Program-made: the position numbers and the translations under genes
Origin: Nonomuraea antri
GTDB lineage: Bacteria; Actinomycetota; Actinomycetes; Streptosporangiales; Streptosporangiaceae
Length of the DNA: 47,444 nucleotides
NCBI RefSeq assembly: GCF_013283785.1
Contig: NZ_JABCPZ010000062.1
Span: 1 to 47,444, forward strand
Reading direction: 5' to 3'
Shown: piece by piece, positions 8,293 to 16,152 of the stretch
How the letters are laid out: every line of letters begins with the position of its first letter
Position numbering within the stretch: the first letter of the stretch is position 1
Notes under the pieces: generated by a model
What the model was told of the DNA's origin: nothing
The model's input: the letters and a program-made list of their open reading frames with translations, nothing else
Database searches by the model: none

Positions 8293-8366
8293 CCCATTCG
8301 TTCGTTCCGCGTTCAGTTAGCCGTGACCATAGTGCCCTGAAGTTGACCTTCCCGCTAGATCAGTAT

Positions 8367-8382
8367 TTGAATTCCTCTTCAA
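8367..8382. promoter_or_regulatory. Candidate TetR operator, TTGAA-N6-TTCAA
   Basis: TTGAATTCCTCTTCAA lies in the 118-bp divergent gap (8293-8410) between tetR and the glycosyltransferase. It shares half-sites and spacing with 3734-3749, and the flanks are also alike (TATTGAAT versus TATTTGAAT). It is well placed for autoregulation and control of the glycosyltransferase. Confidence 0.5.
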
Positions 8383-8410
8383 TTTGCTAGTCCACCCCCG
8401 GAGCGGTCTG

Positions 8411-9679
8411 ATGTCTCTCACCATCCTGTTCATGCCGGAAAGCGCCTACGGGCCCACGAACAACTCCATCGGCATCGGCGACATCCTGCGCAATCGCGGG
8501 CACCGCGTGGTCTTCGCCGCGGAGTCGTCGTGGAAGGGCAAGCTCGAAGCGCTCGGCTTCGAGGAGGACCTGGTCGACCTGGCCCCGCCGGCCGAGGAGG
8601 AGCAGGACGCGGGCCAGTTCTGGAAGGACTTCATCCGCGAGACCGCGCCCGAGTACCGCAAGACCACCTTCGAGCAGCTCGAAACCGTCACCAAGCCCAT
8701 CTGGGACTCGCTCATCGACGGGGCGAAATACTGCGAGCCGCAGCTCAAGGCCATCATCGAGCGGGTGAACCCGGACGTCATCGTCGAGGACAACGTGATC
8801 ACGTTCCCGGCGCTGCTGACCGCGGGCAAGAAGTTCGCCCGCATCGTCTCGTGCAACCCGCTGGAGGTGCGCGGCGCCGACGTCGCGCCGGTCTTCTCCG
8901 GCCTGCCCGCCGACGACCGCGGCGAGTGGGACGCCTTCCGCGCCGAGTACGAGCGCACCCACAGGGAGATCTGGACCGCCTTCAACGAGTGGTGCGTCGA
9001 GCAGGGCACCGAGCCGCTGCCCGACCTGGACTTCATCCACGAGGGTGACCTGAACCTCTACGTCTACCCGGAGATCCTCGACTACACCGACGCCCGGCCG
9101 CTCGGTGAGTCCTGGCACCGGCTCGACTCCTCGGTGCGCGAGACCGACGAGGACTTCACGCTGCCGTTCGACCGCGGCGAGAACGGGCTGATCTACTTCT
9201 CCCTGGGCTCGCTCGGCTCCTCCGACGTGGAGCTGATGCAGCGGGTGATCGACGTGCTGGGCACCACCCCGCACCAGTACATCGTCTCCAAGGGCCCGCT
9301 GCACGAGGAGATCAAGCTGGCCGACAACATGTGGGGCGCCGAGTTCCTGCCGCAGACGAAGATCATCCCGCTCTGCGACCTGGTCATCACGCACGGCGGC
9401 AACAACACCACCACCGAGGCGCTGCACTTCGGCAAGCCGATGATCCTGCTGCCGCTGTTCTGGGACCAGTACGACAACGCCCAGCGGGTGGCCGAGCTGG
9501 GCTACGGCGTCCGGCTGGCGACCTACGCCTTCACCGACGAGGAGCTGACGGGCGCGGTCGAGCGCCTGCTCGGCGACACCGAGCTGCGTGCCAGGCTGGA
9601 CGCGGCGGGCGCGGAGATCCGCGGCCGCGACGGCCTGCGCAAGGCGGCCGACCTGATCGAGCAGCTCGGCCAGAAGTAA
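8411..9679 (+). CDS. MGT-family (UGT-like) glycosyltransferase
   Basis: 422 residues. GT-B fold of the macrolide glycosyltransferase/UDP-glucuronosyltransferase class. The N-terminal Rossmann half starts LTILFMPESAYGPTNNSIGI. The C-terminal nucleotide-sugar half holds IYFSLGSLGS (about 263) and the donor signature THGGNNTTTEALHFGKPMI, then PLFWDQYDNAQRVAELGYG. These enzymes usually glycosylate small hydrophobic acceptors. ATG 8411 is chosen because GGAG (8400-8403) lies 7 bp before it. It sits between the amine importer, its TetR and an aldehyde dehydrogenase, an unexpected place for a glycosyltransferase. The acceptor is unknown. Confidence 0.88.
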   Translation: MSLTILFMPESAYGPTNNSIGIGDILRNRGHRVVFAAESSWKGKLEALGFEEDLVDLAPPAEEEQDAGQFWKDFIRETAPEYRKTTFEQLETVTKPIWDSLIDGAKYCEPQLKAIIERVNPDVIVEDNVITFPALLTAGKKFARIVSCNPLEVRGADVAPVFSGLPADDRGEWDAFRAEYERTHREIWTAFNEWCVEQGTEPLPDLDFIHEGDLNLYVYPEILDYTDARPLGESWHRLDSSVRETDEDFTLPFDRGENGLIYFSLGSLGSSDVELMQRVIDVLGTTPHQYIVSKGPLHEEIKLADNMWGAEFLPQTKIIPLCDLVITHGGNNTTTEALHFGKPMILLPLFWDQYDNAQRVAELGYGVRLATYAFTDEELTGAVERLLGDTELRARLDAAGAEIRGRDGLRKAADLIEQLGQK

Positions 9680-9719
9680 CACCGGGACCCCTGTCCCAGC
9701 GGAGTGACCCGTCCCGGCG

Positions 9720-9746
9720 GAGCGATCCGCCCGGGGCGGGTCGCTC
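9720..9746 (+). terminator. Stem-loop after the glycosyltransferase gene
   Basis: GAGCGATCCGC pairs with GCGGGTCGCTC (one G-U pair) around a short GC loop. It lies 41 bp after the stop codon and before the dehydrogenase ribosome site (GAGGAA, 8 bp before ATG 9817). No U tract is present. It may only attenuate readthrough into the dehydrogenase gene. Confidence 0.5.
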
Positions 9747-9816
9747 TCGTCGGAGGCCCAGGACCCGGGCCTCCCGGGCGCCGCCCGCCCATCGCCACAC
9801 CTGAGGAACGAGCCCC

Positions 9817-11214
9817 ATGCGTGAACTGATCAACCCCGCCACCGGCCTGCCCTGCGCCGAGGTGCCCGACACCCCCGTGGGTGACGTGGCCGAGACCGTG
9901 CAGAAGGCCAGGAACGCCTTCGCCGAGTGGTCGCAGACCACCCCCGCCGACCGGGCCAGACTGCTGCTGCGGCTGGCCGATCTGGTCGAGTCCGACGCCG
10001 AGGAGCTGACCAGGCTGGAGGTGGAGGAGACGGGCAAGCCGGCGGCCGTGTTCAGGGACGGCGAGCTGCCGTTCGCGGTGGACAACCTGCGCTTCTTCGC
10101 CGGCGCCGCGCGCTCGCTGGACGGATCGGGCGCGGGCGTGTTCAGCGCCGGCTACACCTCGGTCATGCTGCGCCGTCCGGTCGGCGTGGTCGGCTCGATC
10201 TCGCCGTGGAACTTCCCGTTCATCATGGGCGTGTGGAAGGTCGGCCCGGCGGTGGCCGCGGGCAACGCGGTGGTGATCAAGCCCGCGCCGCAGACGCCGC
10301 GCACCACGCTGCGGCTGGCCGAGCTGTTCACCCGGGCGGGCGCGCCCGACGGGCTCGTGCAGGCGATCACCGGCGGCGCCGAGGTGGGCCAGGCGCTGGT
10401 CACCGACCCCGGCGTGGACGTGGTCAGCGTCACCGGCTCCACCGAGACCGGACGGGCCGTGATGACCGGCGCCGCCCAGACGCTCAAGCGGGTGCACCTG
10501 GAGCTCGGCGGCAAGGCCCCGGCCCTGGTCTTCGCGGACGCCGACCTGGAGGAGATGGCCCGCGGCGTGGCGATGGGCGCCACGTACAACACCGGACAGG
10601 ACTGCACGGCCGCCACGCGCGTCTACGTCGCCAGGGAAACCTACGGTGACGCGGTCGAGGCACTTCGGGCAACTCTTGCCAAAATCACCGTGGGCGACCC
10701 CTGGGACCCGGCCACCGACATCGGCCCGCTGATCTCGGCCGCGCACCGGGAGCGGGTGCACGGGTTCGTCTCCCGCGCCGGTGGCCGGGTGGTCTGCGGC
10801 GGCGAGCCGATCGAGGGCCCCGGCTTCTACTACCCGCCCACTCTTGTAACAGATGTCGCACAATCGAGCGAGATCGTGCAGGGTGAGCTGTTCGGACCGG
10901 TTCTGGTGGTCCTGCCGTTCGACGGCGAGGACGAGGCGGTGCGCCTGGCCAACGACACCCGCTATGGTCTGGCCTCGTCGGTCTGGTCGCGGGACGTGGC
11001 CAGGGCGATGCGGGTGGCCCACCGGCTCGATGTGGGCGTGACCTGGGTGAACGACCACCTGCCCATCGCCAGCGAAGCGCCGCACGGCGGCGTCAAGGGC
11101 AGCGGGTTCGGCAAGGACATGAGCCAGGAAGCGGTACAGGAGTACTCGGTCACCCGGCACCTGATGGTGAAGCACGCGGCGCCGGCTGAGCGGGATTCGT
11201 TCCGGCCTGCCTGA
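9817..11214 (+). CDS. Aldehyde dehydrogenase, gamma-aminobutyraldehyde type
   Basis: 465 residues, a complete NAD(P)-dependent aldehyde dehydrogenase. Cofactor segment GSISPWNFPFIMGVWKVGPA, then FTG-type motif VTGSTETGRAV. The general base Glu229 is in LELGGKAP and the catalytic nucleophile Cys263 in NTGQDCTAATR. The QDC context and ISPWNFP region resemble the PatD/YdcW aminobutyraldehyde dehydrogenases. Together with a polyamine importer upstream this suggests oxidation of 4-aminobutyraldehyde to GABA. No aminotransferase or amine oxidase is present in the window, so the route is incomplete here. It is separated by 137 bp and a stem-loop from the glycosyltransferase gene. Confidence 0.85.
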   Translation: MRELINPATGLPCAEVPDTPVGDVAETVQKARNAFAEWSQTTPADRARLLLRLADLVESDAEELTRLEVEETGKPAAVFRDGELPFAVDNLRFFAGAARSLDGSGAGVFSAGYTSVMLRRPVGVVGSISPWNFPFIMGVWKVGPAVAAGNAVVIKPAPQTPRTTLRLAELFTRAGAPDGLVQAITGGAEVGQALVTDPGVDVVSVTGSTETGRAVMTGAAQTLKRVHLELGGKAPALVFADADLEEMARGVAMGATYNTGQDCTAATRVYVARETYGDAVEALRATLAKITVGDPWDPATDIGPLISAAHRERVHGFVSRAGGRVVCGGEPIEGPGFYYPPTLVTDVAQSSEIVQGELFGPVLVVLPFDGEDEAVRLANDTRYGLASSVWSRDVARAMRVAHRLDVGVTWVNDHLPIASEAPHGGVKGSGFGKDMSQEAVQEYSVTRHLMVKHAAPAERDSFRPA

Positions 11215-11388
11215 AAACGTGTACGGCGAAATGCGACCAGATGAGCCACTTTGGTCGTGTTTGATGGGATATGTTCGGTTGGCCGATCTGGTACGGGTTG
11301 TGTTCCAATTACCCAGCCCGCAGAATCCCATGCGCCACACGCGTGTCAGATTTTTCGAGCACGTAACGGCGAGAGGTTGCGAGAGTCA
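11215..11388 (+). promoter_or_regulatory. Promoter/leader region of conservon 2
   Basis: 174 bp of lower-GC sequence. ATGAGCCACTTTGGTCGTGT (11241-11260) closely resembles 24621-24640 upstream of cvnA3, at a similar distance from the start (148 versus 139 bp). The leader immediately before the GTG start (GCGAGAGGTTGCGA) is shared with cvnA3 and partly with cvnA4. Confidence 0.5.
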
Positions 11389-14300
11389 GTGAGGACGGAA
11401 AACCCCCGGCACACGCGGTCAGGGGAGTACACAGGCGGACGGTTCCGGCTGGGGAACTGGCGCGTGCGCTCAAGGCTGATCGCGCTCATCCTCATCCCCA
11501 CCATCGTGGGCGTGCTCCTCGCCGGCGTGCAGCTGGCCAACGCCATCGGCACCAGCGCCGAGTACCGCCGGTTGACCCAGGTCGCCGAGCTGGTCCAGCG
11601 CATCGGCACGCTCAACCACGAGCTGGCCAAGGAACGCACGCTCACCGCGTGGTTCGGCGCCGGCGCGCTCAAGGCCGGGCGCATGACGCAGATCCGCACC
11701 CAGCGGCAGGCGTCCGACGCGGCCAGGAAGCAGGTCATGACGGCGCTGAGCGCCATCGACGAGTCGCACTCGGCGCGCGTCCAGGACAGCGTGGCCGCCA
11801 TGCGGCGCTGGCTGACCGGGCTCGACAGCCTGCGCGACTCGCTCATCGCGCGCAGTGTCCCCCCGCGCGCCGTCATCAGCGTGTACTCGACGATGATCAA
11901 CGTGTTCTCGTCGGTGCAGGCGGACCTCGGCACCGGCGTCAACGACGACCGGCTGCAGGGTGACATCGCCGCGCTCGGCGCGCTGGAGGCGGTCAAGGAA
12001 GAGATCGCCCGCCAGCAGGTCATCCTGATCGTCGCCCTGGTCGAGACCAAGCTGGACTACGACGACCTGTCCGACTTCCTCGGCTCCTGGAACCGGCAGC
12101 AGGCCGAGCTGGCCACCTTCCAGCAGGAGGCCTCCGCCGAGGACCTGCTGGCCTACCAGACGGGCCTGCGCGGGCCGCAGATCGACCGCGCCGACGCCAT
12201 GCGCCAGCGCGCCCTGGCCCAGCTGCGCGCCTACAACCAGATCCGCAACCTGGACGTCACCACCACCCGCGACCTCAGCCTCTGGTACGACAGCACCACG
12301 CTGACCGGCAACGCACTGCGCAAGATCGAAGACAGCCTGGCCAACAAGATCGTGACCAGGACCCGCGAGCTGAGCGACTCCGAGCAGCAGAACGCGATCG
12401 TCTCCGGCGCGACCATCCTGGTCCTGCTGCTGCTCGTGCTGGTCATCACCACCCGCGTGGCCGGTTCGCTGGTCCGCCCGCTGCGCCGGCTGCGTGCCGA
12501 GGCGCTCCAGGTGGCCACCACCCGGCTGCCCGAGACCGTCCGCGTGCTGCGCGAATCCGGTGACGGCGCGCAGGTGCCCGACGTCCCGTCGGTCGGCGTC
12601 AACACCCGCGACGAGATCGGTGAAGTGGCGCGGGCGTTCGACGAGGTCCACCGCGAGGCCATCCGGCTGGCCGGTGACGAGGCCAAGCTGCGCGCCAACG
12701 TCAACTCCATGTTCGTCAACCTCTCGCGCCGCAGCCAGACGCTGGTCGAACGGCAGCTGCAGCTCATCGAGGGCCTGGAGCAGGGCGAAGAGGACGAGCA
12801 GCGGCTCGCGAACCTGTTCCGCCTCGACCACCTGGCCACCCGCATGCGCCGCAACAGCGAGAACCTGCTGGTCCTCGCCGGCCAGGAGGCCGCGCGCAAG
12901 TGGAGCGAGCCGGTGCCGCTGGTCGACATCGCCCGCGCCTCGCTGTCGGAGGTCGAGAACTACGAGCGGGTCCAGATCCAGATCCCCTCGGGCACGCTGA
13001 TCGTCGGCCCCGCCGTCACCGACGCCGTCCACCTGCTGGCCGAGCTGATCGAGAACGCCATCTCCTTCTCGCCGCGCGAGAGCCGCGTCCAGGTGACCAG
13101 CACCGCCGTCGAGGGCGGCGCCCTGGTGACCATCAACGACCTGGGCATCGGCATGAGCCCGGACGAGCTGAACGAGGCCAACTGGCGGCTGGCGAACCCG
13201 CCCGTCGTGGACGTGTCGGTGTCGCGGCGCATGGGCCTGTTCGTGGTCGGCCGCCTGGCCCTGCGCCACGGCATCAGGGTCCAGCTCAAGATGCGCGAGA
13301 CCGGCGGGCTCAGCGCCCAGGTGCTCATGCCCGACATGCTCATCACCGGCGCCCAGGGCAAGCCGCAGCAGGGCGGTCAGTACGAGGCGTTCACCTCGTT
13401 CGACCCCAGCATGTTCAACCAGCCCGCCGACACCGGCGCGCTCGCGGCGCCCGCGCCCAGGGTCGACACGCCGATGGACACCCAGTGGCCGGGCTCGCTG
13501 CCCGCGCCCGGCAGCGCCGGGAACGTGCCAGGCGGCACCGGGAACTGGCCGTCGTTCGCCGAGGACGAGGCGAAGTGGCCGTCGTTCAGCGAGGAGCCGG
13601 CGGCCCCGTCGTTCGGTGAGCGCGCGCCGTCCTTCGGTGAGCCGGGGCCGTCCTTCGGCGAGCCCGCCCCGTCGTTCGGTGAGCCTGCTCCGTCGTTCGG
13701 CGAGGTCGCCCCGTCGTTCGGTGAGCCGGCGTCGGGCTTCGGCGATCTGGGTGGCGCGCGTCCCGAGGAGCCGCGCTGGCCCTCGTTCGCCGAGCCGCCC
13801 TCGTTCGCCGAGCCGCCCGCCGCCGCCCCGCAGTCCGACGAGCTGCGCTGGCCGTCGTTCGCGGAGCAGCCGCCGCCGCTTCAGGACGAGCCGCGCTGGC
13901 CGTCGTTCGCCACCGAGCCGCCCGAGTCGCGCGACGAGCCGCGCTGGTCGTCCTTCGGCGACCAGCCGCAGCGCCGGGGGCTGTTCGAGTCCGAGCAGAA
14001 GCCGTGGCCGCAGTACGGCGAGGAGTCCAAGCCCGCCGACGCCTTCCAGCAGAACGGCGGCGCGCCGCACAACCCGTTCGGGCCCGGCGACTACACCTCG
14101 CAGGACATGACCGGCCCGCTCCCCGTGGTGCGTTCCTCGCCCATCGAGGAGCAGAGCGAGGAGTTCCTGCCGATCTTCTCGTCGGTCGGCTCCGACTGGT
14201 TCCGCCGGCCAGAGCCGGAGCCCGAGGCCGAGCACGAGGTGACCGCCGTGCAGCCGGCCGTGCCCGCCGACCTGTCGGCGCCCCCGCCGCCGGTCGCGCC

Positions 14301-14679
14301 ACCTGCCGCGCCATCTGCCGCGCCGCCGGAGACGGCCGCGCCGTCGGCGCCGCCGCTGGGACGCGGTGGGCTGCCGCAGCGCCGGCCGGGCGCCTCGGGC
14401 GCGGGCGCGACCTGGTCGTCGCCCGCCGACTCCGGCTTCCAGGCCGCGCAGGCCGCCGCGCAGCCGGCCCAGGGGGGCACCACGTCCTCCGGGCTGCCGC
14501 GCCGCGTGCCCAAGGCCAACCTGGTGCCCGGTACGGCGAGCCTGGCCGAGCCCCCGCTCACGTCCCCGGCGCCGCAGGTTTCGCCGGAGCGGTTGCGTAG
14601 CCGGCTCTCCAGTTTCCAGCAGGGTGTGCGGCAAGGCCGCGCCTTCACCCGCGGAGAAGAGAATGAGGAGGAGAAATGA
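11389..14679 (+). CDS. cvnA: CvnA2, conservon membrane sensor histidine kinase-like protein
   Basis: 1096 residues. TM1 at about 30-52, an extracellular NIT (nitrate/nitrite-sensing type) helical region to about 335, TM2 at about 337-362, then HAMP. The H-box is LDHLATRMRRNSENLL (His481). A HATPase_c domain follows with N-box ELIENAISFSP (Asn556), G1 DLGIGM (Asp584) and MGLFVVGRLALRHG. From about 650 on it is a Pro-rich disordered tail with seven 7-residue SFGE repeats (739-787), then conserved motifs EEFLPIFSSVGSDWF, SGLPRRVPKANLVPGTA and SPERLRSRLSSFQQG. GTG 11389 is chosen over longer starts because the leader before it is shared with cvnA3 and membrane segment 1 then begins at a normal distance. 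No response regulator is adjacent; CvnB-D are the partners. Confidence 0.92.
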   Translation: MRTENPRHTRSGEYTGGRFRLGNWRVRSRLIALILIPTIVGVLLAGVQLANAIGTSAEYRRLTQVAELVQRIGTLNHELAKERTLTAWFGAGALKAGRMTQIRTQRQASDAARKQVMTALSAIDESHSARVQDSVAAMRRWLTGLDSLRDSLIARSVPPRAVISVYSTMINVFSSVQADLGTGVNDDRLQGDIAALGALEAVKEEIARQQVILIVALVETKLDYDDLSDFLGSWNRQQAELATFQQEASAEDLLAYQTGLRGPQIDRADAMRQRALAQLRAYNQIRNLDVTTTRDLSLWYDSTTLTGNALRKIEDSLANKIVTRTRELSDSEQQNAIVSGATILVLLLLVLVITTRVAGSLVRPLRRLRAEALQVATTRLPETVRVLRESGDGAQVPDVPSVGVNTRDEIGEVARAFDEVHREAIRLAGDEAKLRANVNSMFVNLSRRSQTLVERQLQLIEGLEQGEEDEQRLANLFRLDHLATRMRRNSENLLVLAGQEAARKWSEPVPLVDIARASLSEVENYERVQIQIPSGTLIVGPAVTDAVHLLAELIENAISFSPRESRVQVTSTAVEGGALVTINDLGIGMSPDELNEANWRLANPPVVDVSVSRRMGLFVVGRLALRHGIRVQLKMRETGGLSAQVLMPDMLITGAQGKPQQGGQYEAFTSFDPSMFNQPADTGALAAPAPRVDTPMDTQWPGSLPAPGSAGNVPGGTGNWPSFAEDEAKWPSFSEEPAAPSFGERAPSFGEPGPSFGEPAPSFGEPAPSFGEVAPSFGEPASGFGDLGGARPEEPRWPSFAEPPSFAEPPAAAPQSDELRWPSFAEQPPPLQDEPRWPSFATEPPESRDEPRWSSFGDQPQRRGLFESEQKPWPQYGEESKPADAFQQNGGAPHNPFGPGDYTSQDMTGPLPVVRSSPIEEQSEEFLPIFSSVGSDWFRRPEPEPEAEHEVTAVQPAVPADLSAPPPPVAPPAAPSAAPPETAAPSAPPLGRGGLPQRRPGASGAGATWSSPADSGFQAAQAAAQPAQGGTTSSGLPRRVPKANLVPGTASLAEPPLTSPAPQVSPERLRSRLSSFQQGVRQGRAFTRGEENEEEK
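13603..13749 (+). repeat. Seven tandem 21-bp repeats in cvnA2
   Basis: Seven in-frame 21-bp units encode a 7-residue repeat of type APSFGEP, with the last unit degenerate (ASGFGDL). Further, looser PSFA/SSFG blocks continue to about 13970. This is the disordered cytoplasmic tail, and unit number is probably variable between strains. Confidence 0.9.
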
Positions 14680-15098
14680 GAGAACTGAGCCAGGGAGCGC
14701 GTGGCATCAGCTGGCTGATCACTGACTTCGTGAACAACGTGCCCGGCGTGGCACACACGGTCGTGGTCTCGTCCGACGGTTTGCCGCTGGCCTTCTCCGA
14801 GGGTTTCCCCAAGGACCGGGCCGACCAGCTCGCCGCGGTCGCCTCAGGTGTGATCAGTCTGACCCAGGGCGCCGCCCGGGTGTTCGAGGGCGGCATGGTG
14901 ACCCAGACGGTCATCGAGATGCAGCGCGGCCTGTTGATGATCATGTCGATCAGCGACGGTTCGTGCCTGGCCGTGCTCGCCGCGCCCGACTGCGACATGG
15001 GCCTGGTGGCCTACCAGATGACGCTGCTCGTCGAGCGCGCCGGTCAGGTGCTCACGCCTGCCGTACGCGCTGAACTGCAGGCCACCCGCCCCCGCTAG
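14676..15098 (+). CDS. cvnB: CvnB2, roadblock/LC7 domain protein
   Basis: 140 residues, a single roadblock/LC7 domain: SDGLPLAFSEGFPKDRADQ, then SLTQGAARVFEGGMVTQTV, then SISDGSCLAVLAAPDCDMG. It is coupled to cvnA2 by an ATGA overlap (14676-14679) with GAGGAG upstream. It is expected to be the dimeric adaptor between the kinase-like CvnA2 and the GTPase CvnD2. Codon choice is uniformly GC-rich, unlike the central parts of cvnB3 and cvnB4. Confidence 0.93.
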   Translation: MRELSQGARGISWLITDFVNNVPGVAHTVVVSSDGLPLAFSEGFPKDRADQLAAVASGVISLTQGAARVFEGGMVTQTVIEMQRGLLMIMSISDGSCLAVLAAPDCDMGLVAYQMTLLVERAGQVLTPAVRAELQATRPR

Positions 15099-15117
15099 GT
15101 GGCGGTGACAGGAGATC

Positions 15118-15522
15118 ATGGTGTCAGGTCAGGGTTGGGCTGGTGATAGCACTCCGCCGCATCCGGCGGCGCCACGTCCGCAGAAGCCGAGCTCCCTGGT
15201 ACGGCCCTATGCCGTGACCGGGGGGCGGACGGCCCCGCGGATGAAGTTCGCCATGGAGGCGCTGGTGTCCTCCGTGACGTCGGAATACCAAGACATTTCT
15301 CTACTTAGTCCGGAGTATCAGGCGATCATCAACCTGACCCGGAACGTCCGGTCAGTGGCTGAGATCTCCGCCCTTTTACGCCAGCCTTTGGGCGTGGTCC
15401 GGGTGCTGATCGCCGACATGGCGTCGGAGGGCCTGATCCGCGTGCACCAGCCTGCGCTGGACGCGGGAAAGCCGGACCTCAACCTGCTCGAAAGGGTGCT
15501 CAGTGGACTTCGCAGGCTCTAG
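15118..15522 (+). CDS. cvnC: CvnC2, DUF742 protein
   Basis: 134 residues. A Pro-rich N-terminus precedes the DUF742 signature VRPYAVTGGRTAPR (about 28-41). The helical core RSVAEISALLRQPLGVVRVL and ADMASEGLIRVHQP follows, ending ERVLSGLRRL. GGAG (15111-15114) is only 3 bp from ATG 15118 but 6 bp from the next in-frame GTG (15121), so either may be used. The gap after cvnB2 is 19 bp, and the end overlaps cvnD2 by 20 bp. The segment at about 15285-15310 (EYQDISLLSPEYQ) is lower in GC than its surroundings. Confidence 0.92.
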   Translation: MVSGQGWAGDSTPPHPAAPRPQKPSSLVRPYAVTGGRTAPRMKFAMEALVSSVTSEYQDISLLSPEYQAIINLTRNVRSVAEISALLRQPLGVVRVLIADMASEGLIRVHQPALDAGKPDLNLLERVLSGLRRL

Positions 15523-16081
15523 CCCCGGCCTGACCTCGACGAAGATCGTCGTGGCCGGGGGCTTCGGCGTGGGCAAGACGACGTTCGTTGGCGCGGTCTC
15601 GGAGATCCTGCCGCTGACCACGGAAGCGGTCATGACGGACGCCTCCGCGCACGTCGACGACGTCTCGCTCACGCCGAACAAGACCACCACGACGGTGGCG
15701 ATGGACTTCGGCCGCGTCTCGCTGGACCGCGACCTGATCCTGTACCTGTTCGGCACGCCAGGACAGCACCGGTTCTGGTTCATGTGGGACGACCTGGTCA
15801 AAGGCGCGATCGGCGCGGTCGTGCTGGTCGACACGCGGCGGCTGGCCGACAGCTTCCCGGCGATCGACTACTTCGAAGAGGCGAAGCTGCCGTTCGTGAT
15901 CGGGATCAACGGCTGGGACGGGCAGTTCCTGCACAACGAGGACGAGATCCGCGAGGCGCTGTCCATCGGCGGGCACACGCCGGTCATCCGGCTGGACGCC
16001 AGGGCCAGGGACTCGGTCAAATCGACTCTGATCACGCTGGTGGAACACGCGCTGACCCGCCACATGCACACGCCGGCCTGA
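15503..16081 (+). CDS. cvnD: CvnD2, small GTP-binding protein
   Basis: 192 residues. P-loop GGFGVGKTTFVGAVSE, TTTTVAMDFGRVSLDRD, G3-region LFGTPGQHRFWFMWDDL, and G4-like NGWDGQF without the usual lysine. This is the conservon GTPase. The GTG start is embedded in the 3' end of cvnC2. A strong terminator follows within 12 bp of the stop, so it is the last gene of conservon 2. Confidence 0.93.
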   Translation: MDFAGSSPGLTSTKIVVAGGFGVGKTTFVGAVSEILPLTTEAVMTDASAHVDDVSLTPNKTTTTVAMDFGRVSLDRDLILYLFGTPGQHRFWFMWDDLVKGAIGAVVLVDTRRLADSFPAIDYFEEAKLPFVIGINGWDGQFLHNEDEIREALSIGGHTPVIRLDARARDSVKSTLITLVEHALTRHMHTPA

Positions 16082-16092
16082 CGCCGGCCCGC

Positions 16093-16127
16093 CCGATGCC
16101 GCCCGGCCACGTGCCGGGCGGCATCGG
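16093..16127. terminator. Strong stem-loop terminator after conservon 2
   Basis: A perfect 15-bp stem, CCGATGCCGCCCGGC and its complement, encloses a 5-base loop (CACGT). It is followed by CTTTT on the plus strand, the classic intrinsic form. It lies between the convergent cvnD2 and arginase-fold genes and could serve both. Confidence 0.88.
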
Positions 16128-16152
16128 CTTTTCCGGCTGTCCGCCGTTTCCG

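Noticed and set aside
11251..11388. 46-codon upstream extension of cvnA2
   Set aside because: It crosses the AT-rich promoter-like region, and the leader GCGAGAGGTTGCGA shared with cvnA3 points to GTG 11389. The extension has no similarity to the other CvnA N-termini.
13603..13749. 21-bp repeats considered as a regulatory DNA array (iterons)
   Set aside because: They are in frame inside cvnA2, keep the peptide unit rather than exact bases, and lie in a disordered tail.
11470..14634. 1054-codon open frame antisense to cvnA2
   Set aside because: Long antisense frames are common opposite GC-rich genes. It has no domains and the sense gene is fully explained.
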